From the NCBI GenBank assembly GCA_016522385.1, contig JAEKFU010000210.1, forward strand, positions 1-7,792: 7,792 nucleotides of DNA, written 5' to 3'. The notes under the pieces are model-generated. The model had not been told where the DNA came from. It did not search any database and saw only the letters and a program-made list of their open reading frames with translations. Every line of letters starts with the position of its first letter. Within the stretch, counting starts at the first letter, position 1. Below are positions 1-6,116 of the stretch, piece by piece. The position numbers and the translations under genes are program-made. The DNA comes from Pseudomonadota bacterium (lineage in GTDB: Bacteria > Pseudomonadota > Alphaproteobacteria > Rhizobiales > Aestuariivirgaceae).

Positions 1-233
1 CAAGGTCAAGTATTGTTCCGCAGGCCGTATCTGGATACGGGCAAGGAGCAATGCGCCGGATTTGCCGGAAAATCGCCCGTCCCGAAGGGCTAGCCCCTGG
101 GTGGGCTGCAGAATTGATTCCAAATCAACATGAAACGCTCTAGAGGGCGTCTTTCTCAAACGGTTCCATATGAGAAAGACACCCTCTAGGGTCCTGACCC
201 TAAGGGAACCCTATGATTTTACTATGAAAGGCT
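1..233. other. Gene-free stretch rich in short inverted repeats, downstream of the cox operon
   Basis: I see no convincing coding frame here. The stretch lies beyond the stop codon of the XdhC-like gene, so the minus-strand operon has no further gene for at least 233 bases. Visible palindromes are CCGTATC-TG-GATACGG (25-40), GGGCTAGCCC (87-96), TTGATT-CCA-AATCAA (114-128), the large hairpin at 138-191 and TAGGGTC-CT-GACCCTA (187-202). None is followed by a run of T on either strand, so a standard intrinsic terminator is not evident. Such density of palindromes is common in repetitive extragenic elements, but copy number cannot be judged from one window. Confidence 0.6.
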
Positions 234-237
234 CTAG
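130..237. repeat. Three spaced ATGA...CTCTAG units around the hairpin
   Basis: ATGAAACGCTCTAG at 130-143 recurs as ATGAAAGGCTCTAG at 224-237, with 13 of 14 bases identical. A third, longer version starting ATGAGAAAGAC and ending CTCTAG lies at 170-189. The three CTCTAG cores start at 138, 184 and 232, about 47 bases apart. The last copy overlaps the stop codon of the XdhC-like gene (234-236). The pattern suggests a small repeat element inserted at the operon end. Confidence 0.5.
138..191. repeat. Large imperfect inverted repeat (21-nt arms, 12-nt loop)
   Basis: Left arm 138-158 and right arm 171-191 pair at 19 of 21 positions. The two non-matching pairs are 148/181 and 139/190, and the second would be a U-G wobble in plus-strand RNA. 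The loop is 159-170. It lies 43 bases past the stop codon of the XdhC-like gene and could act as a transcript 3' end stabiliser or a Rho-dependent end for the cox operon. There is no T-run after either arm, so it is not a classical intrinsic terminator. It may equally be a genome-wide repeat unit. Confidence 0.7.
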
Positions 238-1136
238 GCGTTCTCCGTATTGTCATTCGGAACCATATCGCCCGGGGCAGCCACCATCTCACCAAGGTCT
301 GGCACCAAATGAGACGGGCTTTTCCCATCATCTTTGAGCGCGCCGAGCCTCAACTCCCGCACAATATCTGCAAGAATTGACAAAGCGATTTCCTCGGGTG
401 TCACGGCGCCGATATCGGCACCGGCAGGCGAACGGATGCGCGCAACAGCCGCTGGGTCGCTGCCTTCATCGCAAAGATCCTGTTTGAGTTTTGCAGCCTT
501 CTTGCGGCTCGCGACGAACGCGATATAGCTGGATCCGGTGGCAATGGCGAACCTCAGGGCGTCCTTGTCGCGTTTTCCTTGCGTGGCAACAACCACGAAA
601 CTGGAAGCAGCTCGAATTGCCTGTTCGGGATCGAAACCTTCGATCGGATGATCGACACTGGAGAACGACGCCAAATCTTCAGGCAATGCGGCAACCGTGA
701 CGGCAAAGCCAAGCCGCTTACCGATATCCGAAACTGCCTGCGCCACCAGAGATGCGCCAGCGACAATTAGAGAAGCGCGTGGCAGAACGGGCTCAATGAA
801 GATTTCAATGGTGCCGCCGGTCGGGCAGTGGCTGTCGAAGTCCTCGGTTCGTTGTTGGGCGCCGATCTCGGCCATCGCGCCATCCTTCGGGCGCACCCTA
901 ATGAATCGGGTGCGACCGTCGATCAATGCGCGCGCTGCAGACTTTTTCACAGCAGCGAGGGTGCATCCGCCGCCGACCCATCCGACAACCGTGCCGTCAC
1001 CGCGAATGACTGCTTTTGCGCCTTCGCGCGCAGAAGCGCCGCCATGCACATGTACGACGGTGGCGACCGCGAAAGGTTGTTGGTCACCTTTCATACGCGC
1101 CATGCAATCGATTATGTCATCCGGTTGGCCGGACAT
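234..1136 (-). CDS. XdhC/CoxF-like molybdenum cofactor maturation protein
   Basis: This 300-residue protein belongs to the XdhC/CoxI family, whose members bind molybdenum cofactor and help its sulfuration or insertion into xanthine dehydrogenase-type enzymes in the cytoplasm. The N-terminal XdhC_CoxI domain (about 20-75) carries the GWVGGGC motif with Cys58. A second conserved cysteine sits in SHCPTGGTIEIF (Cys104). The C-terminal Rossmann domain begins at LIVAGAS (123-129), and the family ending SPAGADIGAVTPEEIALSI is at 236-254. The start chosen is ATG at 1134-1136: GAAGGA precedes it, and an upstream extension would run into coxL and add residues unlike the family. It is the last gene of the operon, 20 nt after coxL, so its client is almost certainly CoxL. 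In Afipia (Oligotropha) carboxidovorans both CoxF and CoxI belong to this family; position favours CoxF, but I cannot separate them with certainty. Confidence 0.9.
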   Translation of the reverse strand: MSGQPDDIIDCMARMKGDQQPFAVATVVHVHGGASAREGAKAVIRGDGTVVGWVGGGCTLAAVKKSAARALIDGRTRFIRVRPKDGAMAEIGAQQRTEDFDSHCPTGGTIEIFIEPVLPRASLIVAGASLVAQAVSDIGKRLGFAVTVAALPEDLASFSSVDHPIEGFDPEQAIRAASSFVVVATQGKRDKDALRFAIATGSSYIAFVASRKKAAKLKQDLCDEGSDPAAVARIRSPAGADIGAVTPEEIALSILADIVRELRLGALKDDGKSPSHLVPDLGEMVAAPGDMVPNDNTENA

Positions 1137-1156
1137 CTGTCCTTCGCCCGAAATCC

Positions 1157-3559
1157 CTATTTGTTGAGGCCCAGTTCGTTCAATGTTTGCCAGACCTTGG
1201 CCTGCGTATGCGGCATCGGCATGTGAGTGACACCGTGGTGCGCGAAAGCGTCGACGATGGCGTTGGTGAATGCCGGGACGCCGCCAACATTCGGTGATTC
1301 CCCGATGCCCTTGGCGCCAATCGGATGATGCGGGCAGGGGGTTACGGTAAAGTCGGTTTCCCACTCGGGCGTTTCGACCGAAGTCGGCAGAAAATAGTCC
1401 ATCAGGCTGGCGCCGAGAACGTTGCCGGTTTCGTCATATGAAATCTCCTGTCCCATGGCGATGCCATAGGCCTCGGCCAGGCCACCGTGAATTTGGCCGT
1501 CGATCACCATCGGGTTAATCCGGGTGCCGCAGTCGTCAAGAGCATAGAAGCGGCGAACCTTCACATCACCAGTAAACCGGTCGATATCGACCACGCAGAT
1601 GTAGGCACCGAACGGATAGGTAAAGTTTGGCGGATTGTAGTAGTCGGTTGTTTCAAGCCCGTGCTCCAGGCCGTCGGGCACGTTCGAATAGGCCGCCATG
1701 GCGATGTCCTTCATCTTCATCGAGATATCCGAGCCGGCAACCCTGAACCGATCGACCTCCCATTCCAAGTCATCCTCGCTTGCCTCGAGTACGTGGGCGG
1801 CAATTTTCTTGGCCTTGTCCTTGATCTTGCGGGCAGCCCGAGCCGTGGCGGCGCCTGCAACCGGCGTTGAGCGTGAGCCGTAGGTGCCAAGACCATAAGG
1901 CGCGGTGTCCGTGTCACCTTCCTCAATGGTGATGTCGTCTGACGGTATGCCGAGTTCGGTTGCAATAATCTGCGCAAAGGTGGTCTCATGGCCCTGACCT
2001 TGCGACTTGGTGCCAAGGCGCGCGATCACGCTGCCAGTCGGATGCACCCGGATCTCGCAGGAATCAAACATTCCCAGCCCCACGATATCGCAGTTGCGCA
2101 CCGGACCGGCGCCGACGATTTCGGTGAATGTGGAGATGCCAATGCCCATCAGTTCGCCCTTATCGCGCTTTTCGGCCTGCTCTTTACGCAAGCCCGCATA
2201 GTCGACCGCCTGCATGGCGGTTTGCAGGGCCGTTGGATAGTCGCCTGAATCGTATTCCCATCCCAGGCATGAGCTGTAGGGGAATTGTTCCGGCTGAACG
2301 AAGTTGCGCAATCGGATCTCGGCTTTGTCTATGCCTGTCTTCTGCGCAAGGATATCGACCAGCCGTTCGATAAGATAAGCTGCCTCGGTGACCCGGAACG
2401 AGCAGCGATAGGCGACACCGCCGGGCGCCTTGTTCGTGAAGACGCCGTTGACCTCAACATGGCCGACCGGAATGTTGTAGCTGCCGGTGACGATGTTGAA
2501 GAGACCGGCCGGCCATTTCATCGGTTGGGCGTGGGTGTTGAAGGCGCCATGATCGGCAATGACGTTGGCCCGGACGGCCAGGATCTTGCCGTCCTTGTCG
2601 GCTGCCAACTCGCCGGTCATATGATAATCGCGGGCAAAGGCGGTGGTCGACAGATTGTCGATCCGGCTCTCGATCCACTTGACCGGATGGCCGGTGACAA
2701 TCGAGGCGGCGGCGGCGCACACGTATCCCGGATAGGCGCCGACCTTGTTGCCGAAACCGCCGCCGATGTCTGGTGAGACGATACGAATGTTGCTTTCTGC
2801 CAGACCGGTGATCAGTGAGACTACCGTGCGCACCACGTGTGGTGCCTGGAAGGTGCCATAGACGGTGAGTTTGCCGTTGACGGCGTCCATCGAAGCAACG
2901 CAACCGCAGGTCTCGAGCGGCGAAGGATGGCAGCGCGGATAGGCAATCTCTTCGCGAATCCTGATGTCGGCCGTCTCGAAGGCCGCATCGGTCGCTTCCT
3001 TGTCACCAACCTTCCATTCGAAGATATGGTTCGGGTGATGCCGACTGCCCTGTCCGACTTCGTCATTTTCAGCGACGTCGTCGCGGATGACCGGGGCGTC
3101 GTCGTCAAGGGCTCGCTTGGGATCGATGAGCGGCGGTAGTTCCTCGTACTCGACATCGACCCGTTGCACGCCGTCAGCTGCCGCGTAGCGATCCGCGGCG
3201 ACCACGAAGGCAACTTCCTGATTCTGGAAATGCACCTTCTTGTCGGCGAGAACGGCGGCCATGTCGCCGGCCAGGGTCGGCATCCAGTGCAGACTCAGCG
3301 GTTCGAGGTCTTTGGCGGTGATGACGGCAAGCACACCGTCCACCTTCAGCGCCTCTTCGGTGTCGATGGACTTGATCAGGGCATGGGCGTGCGAGCTGCG
3401 CACGAAATCGCCATGCAACATGCCGGGTAGTTTGATGTCGTCGACATAGTTGCCTTTGCCGCGAATGAAACGGGCGTCCTCTTTGCGCTTGCGGGCAGTA
3501 CCGATGCCGCCGATCGTTGCCTCACGTTCCTCAAGGGTCAATTCTGGTGCATCGCTCAT
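1157..3559 (-). CDS. coxL: Aerobic carbon monoxide dehydrogenase, large (molybdenum-copper) subunit, form I
   Basis: CoxL carries the active site that oxidises CO with water to CO2, passing two electrons to the iron-sulfur subunit. The protein is 800 residues, normal for the family. The decisive motif is AYRCSFR at 383-389; its Cys386 holds the copper of the Mo-S-Cu centre and marks form I, as form II enzymes have AYRGAGR. Other expected features are QAPH (Gln238), the molybdopterin-binding stretch PDIGGGFGNK (263-272), the GQGHETT stretch (521-527) and GIGES with the catalytic Glu754. The start is ATG at 3557-3559, with GAGGGAG (3567-3573) 7 nt upstream. Its A is also the last base of the coxS stop (TGATG), so the two genes are probably translationally coupled. 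An in-frame ATG at 3643 lies inside coxS and adds non-family sequence. All key residues are intact, so the enzyme should be active if matured. Confidence 0.97.
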   Translation of the reverse strand: MSDAPELTLEEREATIGGIGTARKRKEDARFIRGKGNYVDDIKLPGMLHGDFVRSSHAHALIKSIDTEEALKVDGVLAVITAKDLEPLSLHWMPTLAGDMAAVLADKKVHFQNQEVAFVVAADRYAAADGVQRVDVEYEELPPLIDPKRALDDDAPVIRDDVAENDEVGQGSRHHPNHIFEWKVGDKEATDAAFETADIRIREEIAYPRCHPSPLETCGCVASMDAVNGKLTVYGTFQAPHVVRTVVSLITGLAESNIRIVSPDIGGGFGNKVGAYPGYVCAAAASIVTGHPVKWIESRIDNLSTTAFARDYHMTGELAADKDGKILAVRANVIADHGAFNTHAQPMKWPAGLFNIVTGSYNIPVGHVEVNGVFTNKAPGGVAYRCSFRVTEAAYLIERLVDILAQKTGIDKAEIRLRNFVQPEQFPYSSCLGWEYDSGDYPTALQTAMQAVDYAGLRKEQAEKRDKGELMGIGISTFTEIVGAGPVRNCDIVGLGMFDSCEIRVHPTGSVIARLGTKSQGQGHETTFAQIIATELGIPSDDITIEEGDTDTAPYGLGTYGSRSTPVAGAATARAARKIKDKAKKIAAHVLEASEDDLEWEVDRFRVAGSDISMKMKDIAMAAYSNVPDGLEHGLETTDYYNPPNFTYPFGAYICVVDIDRFTGDVKVRRFYALDDCGTRINPMVIDGQIHGGLAEAYGIAMGQEISYDETGNVLGASLMDYFLPTSVETPEWETDFTVTPCPHHPIGAKGIGESPNVGGVPAFTNAIVDAFAHHGVTHMPMPHTQAKVWQTLNELGLNK

Positions 3560-4047
3560 CAGTTGGCTCCCTCGGCCTGATTGATCTTGTCGGCGGCATA
3601 TCTGACCGCCTTGACGATATTCTGGTATCCGGTGCAACGGCACAGGTTGCCCGACAGCCCCATGCGGATTTCTTCATCGCTTGGGTTCGGGTTGTCCTGC
3701 AAAAGACGATAGGCCCGCGTCAGCATACCCGGTGTACAGAAGCTGCACTGCAGGCCGTGGCATTGGAAGAAACCTTCCTGCAGCGGGTGCAGCTCTGCGC
3801 CATTGGCGAGACCCTCGACCGTCAGCAGTTCGCCACCGTCGGCCTGCACCGCGAATATTGTGCAGGCTTTGACCGACTTGCCGTCGAGATCGACGGTGCA
3901 GGCTCCACAGTGGCTCGTTTCGCAGCCAATGTGCGGGCCAGTGATGTTGAGTTGCTCGCGCAGGAAATGGATGAGAAGCATACGTGCTTCAACGTCTGCT
4001 TCGACTGCTTCGCCGTTGATGGTCAGTGAAATCTTCTTGGAAGGCAT
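3559..4047 (-). CDS. coxS: Aerobic carbon monoxide dehydrogenase, small (2x[2Fe-2S]) subunit
   Basis: CoxS relays electrons from the molybdenum-copper site of CoxL to FAD on CoxM through two [2Fe-2S] clusters. The 162-residue length is typical. The N-terminal plant-ferredoxin-like domain carries Cys42, Cys47, Cys50 and Cys62 (GCETSHCGAC, then KACT). The C-terminal four-helix domain carries Cys101, Cys104, Cys136 and Cys138 (QCSFCTPGM and GNLCRCTGY). All eight ligands are present. The start ATG at 4045-4047 follows the coxM stop by 3 nt, and its ribosome binding site GGGGAG (4055-4060) lies inside the end of coxM. The stop overlaps the coxL start by one base. The M-S-L order is the form I arrangement; form II operons usually run S-L-M. 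Confidence 0.97.
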   Translation of the reverse strand: MPSKKISLTINGEAVEADVEARMLLIHFLREQLNITGPHIGCETSHCGACTVDLDGKSVKACTIFAVQADGGELLTVEGLANGAELHPLQEGFFQCHGLQCSFCTPGMLTRAYRLLQDNPNPSDEEIRMGLSGNLCRCTGYQNIVKAVRYAADKINQAEGAN

Positions 4048-4050
4048 GGT

Positions 4051-4920
4051 TCAACTCCCCGCCACGCGGCTCAAGGCTTCGGCAATGGCACGGCGGGTCA
4101 TCTCTCCGACCATTGCCGTGCGATATTCGACCGTTCCCCGCATGTCTTCGACCGGTTCACAGTCGGCCATCGCAGCATCTGCTGCTCGATCGATGGCACG
4201 CGCGTCAACCGCGCTGCCTTTGATGGCCTCGGCAGCCTCCAGCGACAGCAGGGCCGTGTCACCGACATTGGTGAGTGCGACAGCTGCATCCGTGCATTGG
4301 CCAGCCGACATCGACAAGGTGACTGCGGCGGCGGCGATGGCATAGTCACCGACCTTGCGCTTGATTTTTTGATAGGACATGCCGGTGCCTTTGGCCGGCG
4401 CCGGGACGTGAATTTCGGTCAACAGTTCGTCTTCGGCCAGCGCCGTGGTGTAGACCGCTTCATAGAATTCCCGTGCCGCAATCTGACGCTGTCCAGCCTG
4501 GTTCTGGAGCGTATAACTTGCATTGAGCGCCAACATGATTGCTGGATCGTCATTGCCCGGATCACCGTTGGCGCAGTTGCCGCCAATGGTCCCGCAATTG
4601 CGCACCTGAGGGTCGGCAATCAGGGCTGCTGCGTCGGGCAGAATCCGACACTTCTCATTCAGCAGGTCTGAGCCCATGATCTCGGCCTGAGTCGTCGCTG
4701 CGCCGATCACGATCATGCCTTCTTCCTCGCGAATGCCGCGTAAGCTGGCAATGGCGTTGATGTCGATAATGTGCGCCGGCTCGGCCAGGCGGAGTTTCAT
4801 CATCGGCACCAGGCTATGACCGCCGGCCAGTACTTTGCCGTCATCACCGAACTCGGCGAGAAGCGCCAATACGTCCTCGACCTTATTCGGGCGATGATAC
4901 TCGAACACTCCCGGTGTCAT
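4051..4920 (-). CDS. coxM: Aerobic carbon monoxide dehydrogenase, medium (FAD) subunit
   Basis: CoxM is the flavoprotein subunit that takes electrons from CoxS and passes them to the respiratory chain, on the cytoplasmic side of the membrane. The 289-residue length is normal. The two FAD-binding motifs of the family are both present: AGGHS at 32-36 and TIGGN at 111-115, followed by the conserved ANGDPGNDDPA. The C-terminal third is the usual CO dehydrogenase flavoprotein C-terminal domain (about 175-285). The start ATG at 4918-4920 has a strong ribosome binding site, AGGGAGG (4927-4933), 6 nt upstream. It is the first gene of the operon; the region to its right has no minus-strand gene I can support, so the promoter should lie in 4935-5060. 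Confidence 0.96.
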   Translation of the reverse strand: MTPGVFEYHRPNKVEDVLALLAEFGDDGKVLAGGHSLVPMMKLRLAEPAHIIDINAIASLRGIREEEGMIVIGAATTQAEIMGSDLLNEKCRILPDAAALIADPQVRNCGTIGGNCANGDPGNDDPAIMLALNASYTLQNQAGQRQIAAREFYEAVYTTALAEDELLTEIHVPAPAKGTGMSYQKIKRKVGDYAIAAAAVTLSMSAGQCTDAAVALTNVGDTALLSLEAAEAIKGSAVDARAIDRAADAAMADCEPVEDMRGTVEYRTAMVGEMTRRAIAEALSRVAGS

Positions 4921-4968
4921 GATATGCCTCCCTGAAATAGCTGATTTTTCGCTTCTTTGTTCCAGCGT

Positions 4969-4997
4969 ACTTTAAGAGCACAACCCACAGAACTCAA
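4969..4997 (-). promoter_or_regulatory. Candidate promoter of the cox operon
   Basis: Read on the minus strand, TTGAGT (4992-4997) and TAAAGT (4969-4974) are 17 bases apart, each matching 4 of 6 consensus bases for a housekeeping sigma factor. Transcription would begin near 4960, giving a leader of about 40 bases before coxM. The match is modest and other starts are possible. Confidence 0.3.
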
Positions 4998-5000
4998 ACA

Positions 5001-5031
5001 ATCATCGCCGTTTGGAGGGATCCCCGATGAT
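5001..5031. promoter_or_regulatory. Inverted repeat ATCATCG...CGATGAT next to the coxM promoter
   Basis: ATCATCG (5001-5007) and CGATGAT (5025-5031) are perfect 7-base arms separated by 17 bases. The repeat ends three bases from the candidate -35 box of coxM and also encloses the ribosome binding site and ATG of a short plus-strand frame at 5027. It could be an operator, or an RNA hairpin that hides that binding site. No known regulator motif is recognised. Confidence 0.3.
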
Positions 5032-5104
5032 CCTTGCCGAGAGTTTGATTGAGCATATTCGATGTTTGACCAATTCTGGGCCAAGACCGATATCAATTCA
5101 CTGA
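5027..5104 (+). CDS. Possible 25-residue peptide frame with a strong ribosome binding site
   Basis: GGAGGG (5014-5019) lies 7 bases before an ATG at 5027, the best plus-strand ribosome binding site in this intergenic region. The frame encodes 25 residues beginning MILAESLIEHIR and stops at 5102-5104. It overlaps the start of the 49-residue frame at 5062 in another phase. It may be a leader peptide whose translation feeds the next frame, or the first part of a small gene now broken by a single-base change. No family is recognised. Confidence 0.25.
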   Translation: MILAESLIEHIRCLTNSGPRPISIH

Positions 5105-5211
5105 ACAAATGTTGCGAAGGTAATGTGTTTGAAGAAAATCAAGCGCGCGGTGTTCGCCAACTTGACGCAGCGCCTGAGCTACTCTCTAAGATCGACGAAG
5201 TCGTCAAATGA
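5062..5211 (+). CDS. Possible small hypothetical protein, 49 residues
   Basis: An ATG at 5062 opens a 49-residue frame (MFDQFWAKTDINSL..., ending SKIDEVVK) with a protein-like, acidic and mixed helical composition. It has no good ribosome binding site of its own; the nearest strong one belongs to the overlapping frame at 5027. A further frame at 5123-5278 (51 residues) continues past its stop, and its tail, NEKDDIIPVAADRWNF, also looks protein-like. Two single-base shifts would join the three into one protein of about 85 residues, so this may be a decayed gene. I do not recognise the family, and chance is a real alternative. Confidence 0.33.
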   Translation: MFDQFWAKTDINSLNKCCEGNVFEENQARGVRQLDAAPELLSKIDEVVK

Positions 5212-5238
5212 GAAAGACGATATCATCCCCGTGGCCGC

Positions 5239-5264
5239 TGATCGGTGGAATTTCGATGATCGGT
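5239..5264. repeat. Direct repeat TGATCGGT, 18 bases apart
   Basis: TGATCGGT occurs at 5239-5246 and again at 5257-5264. It lies just upstream of the candidate promoter of the VPLPA gene, and CAATC-C-GATTG (5267-5277) follows at once. The 18-base period is somewhat under two helix turns. This could be a tandem regulator site; no specific regulator can be named. Confidence 0.3.
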
Positions 5265-5274
5265 CGCAATCCGA

Positions 5275-5301
5275 TTGACTCTTCTTAGACTAAAGTATAA
5301 C
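5275..5301 (+). promoter_or_regulatory. Candidate promoter of the VPLPA-CTERM gene
   Basis: TTGACT (5275-5280) matches 5 of 6 bases of a -35 box, and TATAAC (5296-5301) matches 5 of 6 of a -10 box. The 15-base spacing is two short of ideal. Transcription would begin near 5308, leaving a leader of about 90 bases or more. Confidence 0.35.
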
Positions 5302-5442
5302 TAACGTACCAACTCGGCGACAGGAGCCACGTTCGTGCCTGTCTGGTTGGTTGCGTAGACAAATAAGAGATCGACGAGCAGCTAGCAGACGGGGATACCC
5401 TGAAATTGCTGAATCGGAAAAGCATGTGCCGCTGGCCTGTGG

Positions 5443-6030
5443 TTGTTGTTGGTTGCAACAAGTCCGGCAAGCGCCGTGACGATCGATTTCAGAGGTTATG
5501 CTGGCCTTGCTGACTCATATGATTTTTTCAATGACGGAATTGGCGTTACGGTTACGGCCGGCATCTTCAATTCGTCGGGCAATGTCTCAACGGGTGGTTA
5601 TGTCGGCCAATACAGTCGGGGGCTTGGGGCTACGACGCACTACTATGACAGCCATCAGGTAGATGGTTATCACAACAACGACATACTCCTGTTCAACTTT
5701 GATCAGACAGTTCGATTGCACCACATTGTGTTTTCTTACGTCGACTGGAATGATCGTTTTCGATTCTTTCACGATTCGGATGGCAATGGCCTGTTGAACG
5801 ACTTCGGTTGGAATACCGATATTCCCAACAGCGGCGTCTACGTCTTCAACTCACTTTGGGAAGGCACTCTTTTCGGTATCGGCGCAAAGGGTAAGTACGA
5901 CAACTTCAAGATTAAGAAGATCTATGTCACTGCCGTACCACTGCCGGCCGCGCTTCCCCTATTTGCCGGCGGTCTTGGTGTTTTTGGTTTCCTTGGCTGG
6001 CGCAAGAACCGTCGGCTGGCGACAGAATAG
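5443..6030 (+). CDS. VPLPA-CTERM (PEP-CTERM-like) exported protein; start unclear, possible frameshift in the signal peptide
   Basis: The frame gives 195 residues from a TTG at 5443. The C-terminus is a textbook alphaproteobacterial sorting signal: VPLPA at 165-169, a hydrophobic segment (about 170-186) and a basic tail WRKNRR. Such proteins are exported by Sec, then cut and anchored or released by an exosortase, usually in exopolysaccharide-producing bacteria; no exosortase is in the window. DSDGNG (111-116) resembles a calcium-binding loop. The middle is not assigned to a family. SPASA before VTIDF looks like a signal peptidase site, but a TTG start leaves only 11 residues of signal with no positive charge. 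The missing part is visible just upstream: KLLNRK lies in another phase at 5403-5420, then ACAAGLW lies in the gene's own phase at 5422-5442. One extra A in the AAAA run (5418-5421) would explain this. No ATG is in frame, and CTG (5400) or TTG (5406) after GGGG would be the start. Confidence 0.8.
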   Translation: MLLVATSPASAVTIDFRGYAGLADSYDFFNDGIGVTVTAGIFNSSGNVSTGGYVGQYSRGLGATTHYYDSHQVDGYHNNDILLFNFDQTVRLHHIVFSYVDWNDRFRFFHDSDGNGLLNDFGWNTDIPNSGVYVFNSLWEGTLFGIGAKGKYDNFKIKKIYVTAVPLPAALPLFAGGLGVFGFLGWRKNRRLATE

Positions 6031-6094
6031 CGCACTCAGATTGCAGCCTCTGATCAGCTCCGCGACCAGGCTGAATTCCCTGGGCCCAATTTCG

Positions 6095-6108
6095 ATTGTG
6101 ATCACGAT
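6095..6108. promoter_or_regulatory. Palindrome centred on GTGATCAC
   Basis: ATTGTGATCACGAT is symmetric except for one base pair. It contains TGTGA and TCAC half-sites like CRP-family sites but without the usual six-base spacer. It lies 8 bases before the FNR-like box. Its role is unknown. Confidence 0.2.
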
Positions 6109-6116
6109 GGCGGGAT

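Larger units (their letters stand above)
4921..5442. other. Intergenic region between the divergent cox operon and VPLPA gene
   Basis: This 522-base stretch contains the probable coxM promoter (4969-4997), an inverted repeat (5001-5031), short plus-strand frames between 5027 and 5278, a direct repeat TGATCGGT (5239-5246 and 5257-5264) and a candidate promoter for the VPLPA gene (5275-5301). From 5302 to 5399 I see only untranslated leader: stops are frequent and no RNA gene is recognisable. Confidence 0.55.

Noticed and set aside
138..191. Intrinsic terminator for the cox operon
   Set aside because: The hairpin is strong, but no run of T follows on the minus strand, so it is listed as a repeat.
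1137..1364. N-terminal extension of the XdhC-like protein from an ATG at 1364
   Set aside because: It overlaps coxL and encodes arginine-rich non-family sequence. The ATG at 1136 has GAAGGA before it.
2285..2776. 163-residue plus-strand frame opposite coxL
   Set aside because: It is antisense to a well-supported conserved gene, and its length is explained by the high GC content.
1157..3559. Xanthine or other molybdenum hydroxylase rather than CO dehydrogenase
   Set aside because: AYRCSFR with the copper-binding cysteine is specific to form I CO dehydrogenase, and the gene order agrees.
3560..3643. N-terminal extension of CoxL from an ATG at 3643
   Set aside because: It lies inside coxS in another frame, and the added residues do not resemble CoxL. 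The ATG at 3559 has a good ribosome binding site and the expected family start.
4917..5108. 63-residue minus-strand frame before coxM
   Set aside because: It covers the likely cox promoter, has no clear ribosome binding site and resembles no known protein; the stop overlap with the coxM start is probably chance.
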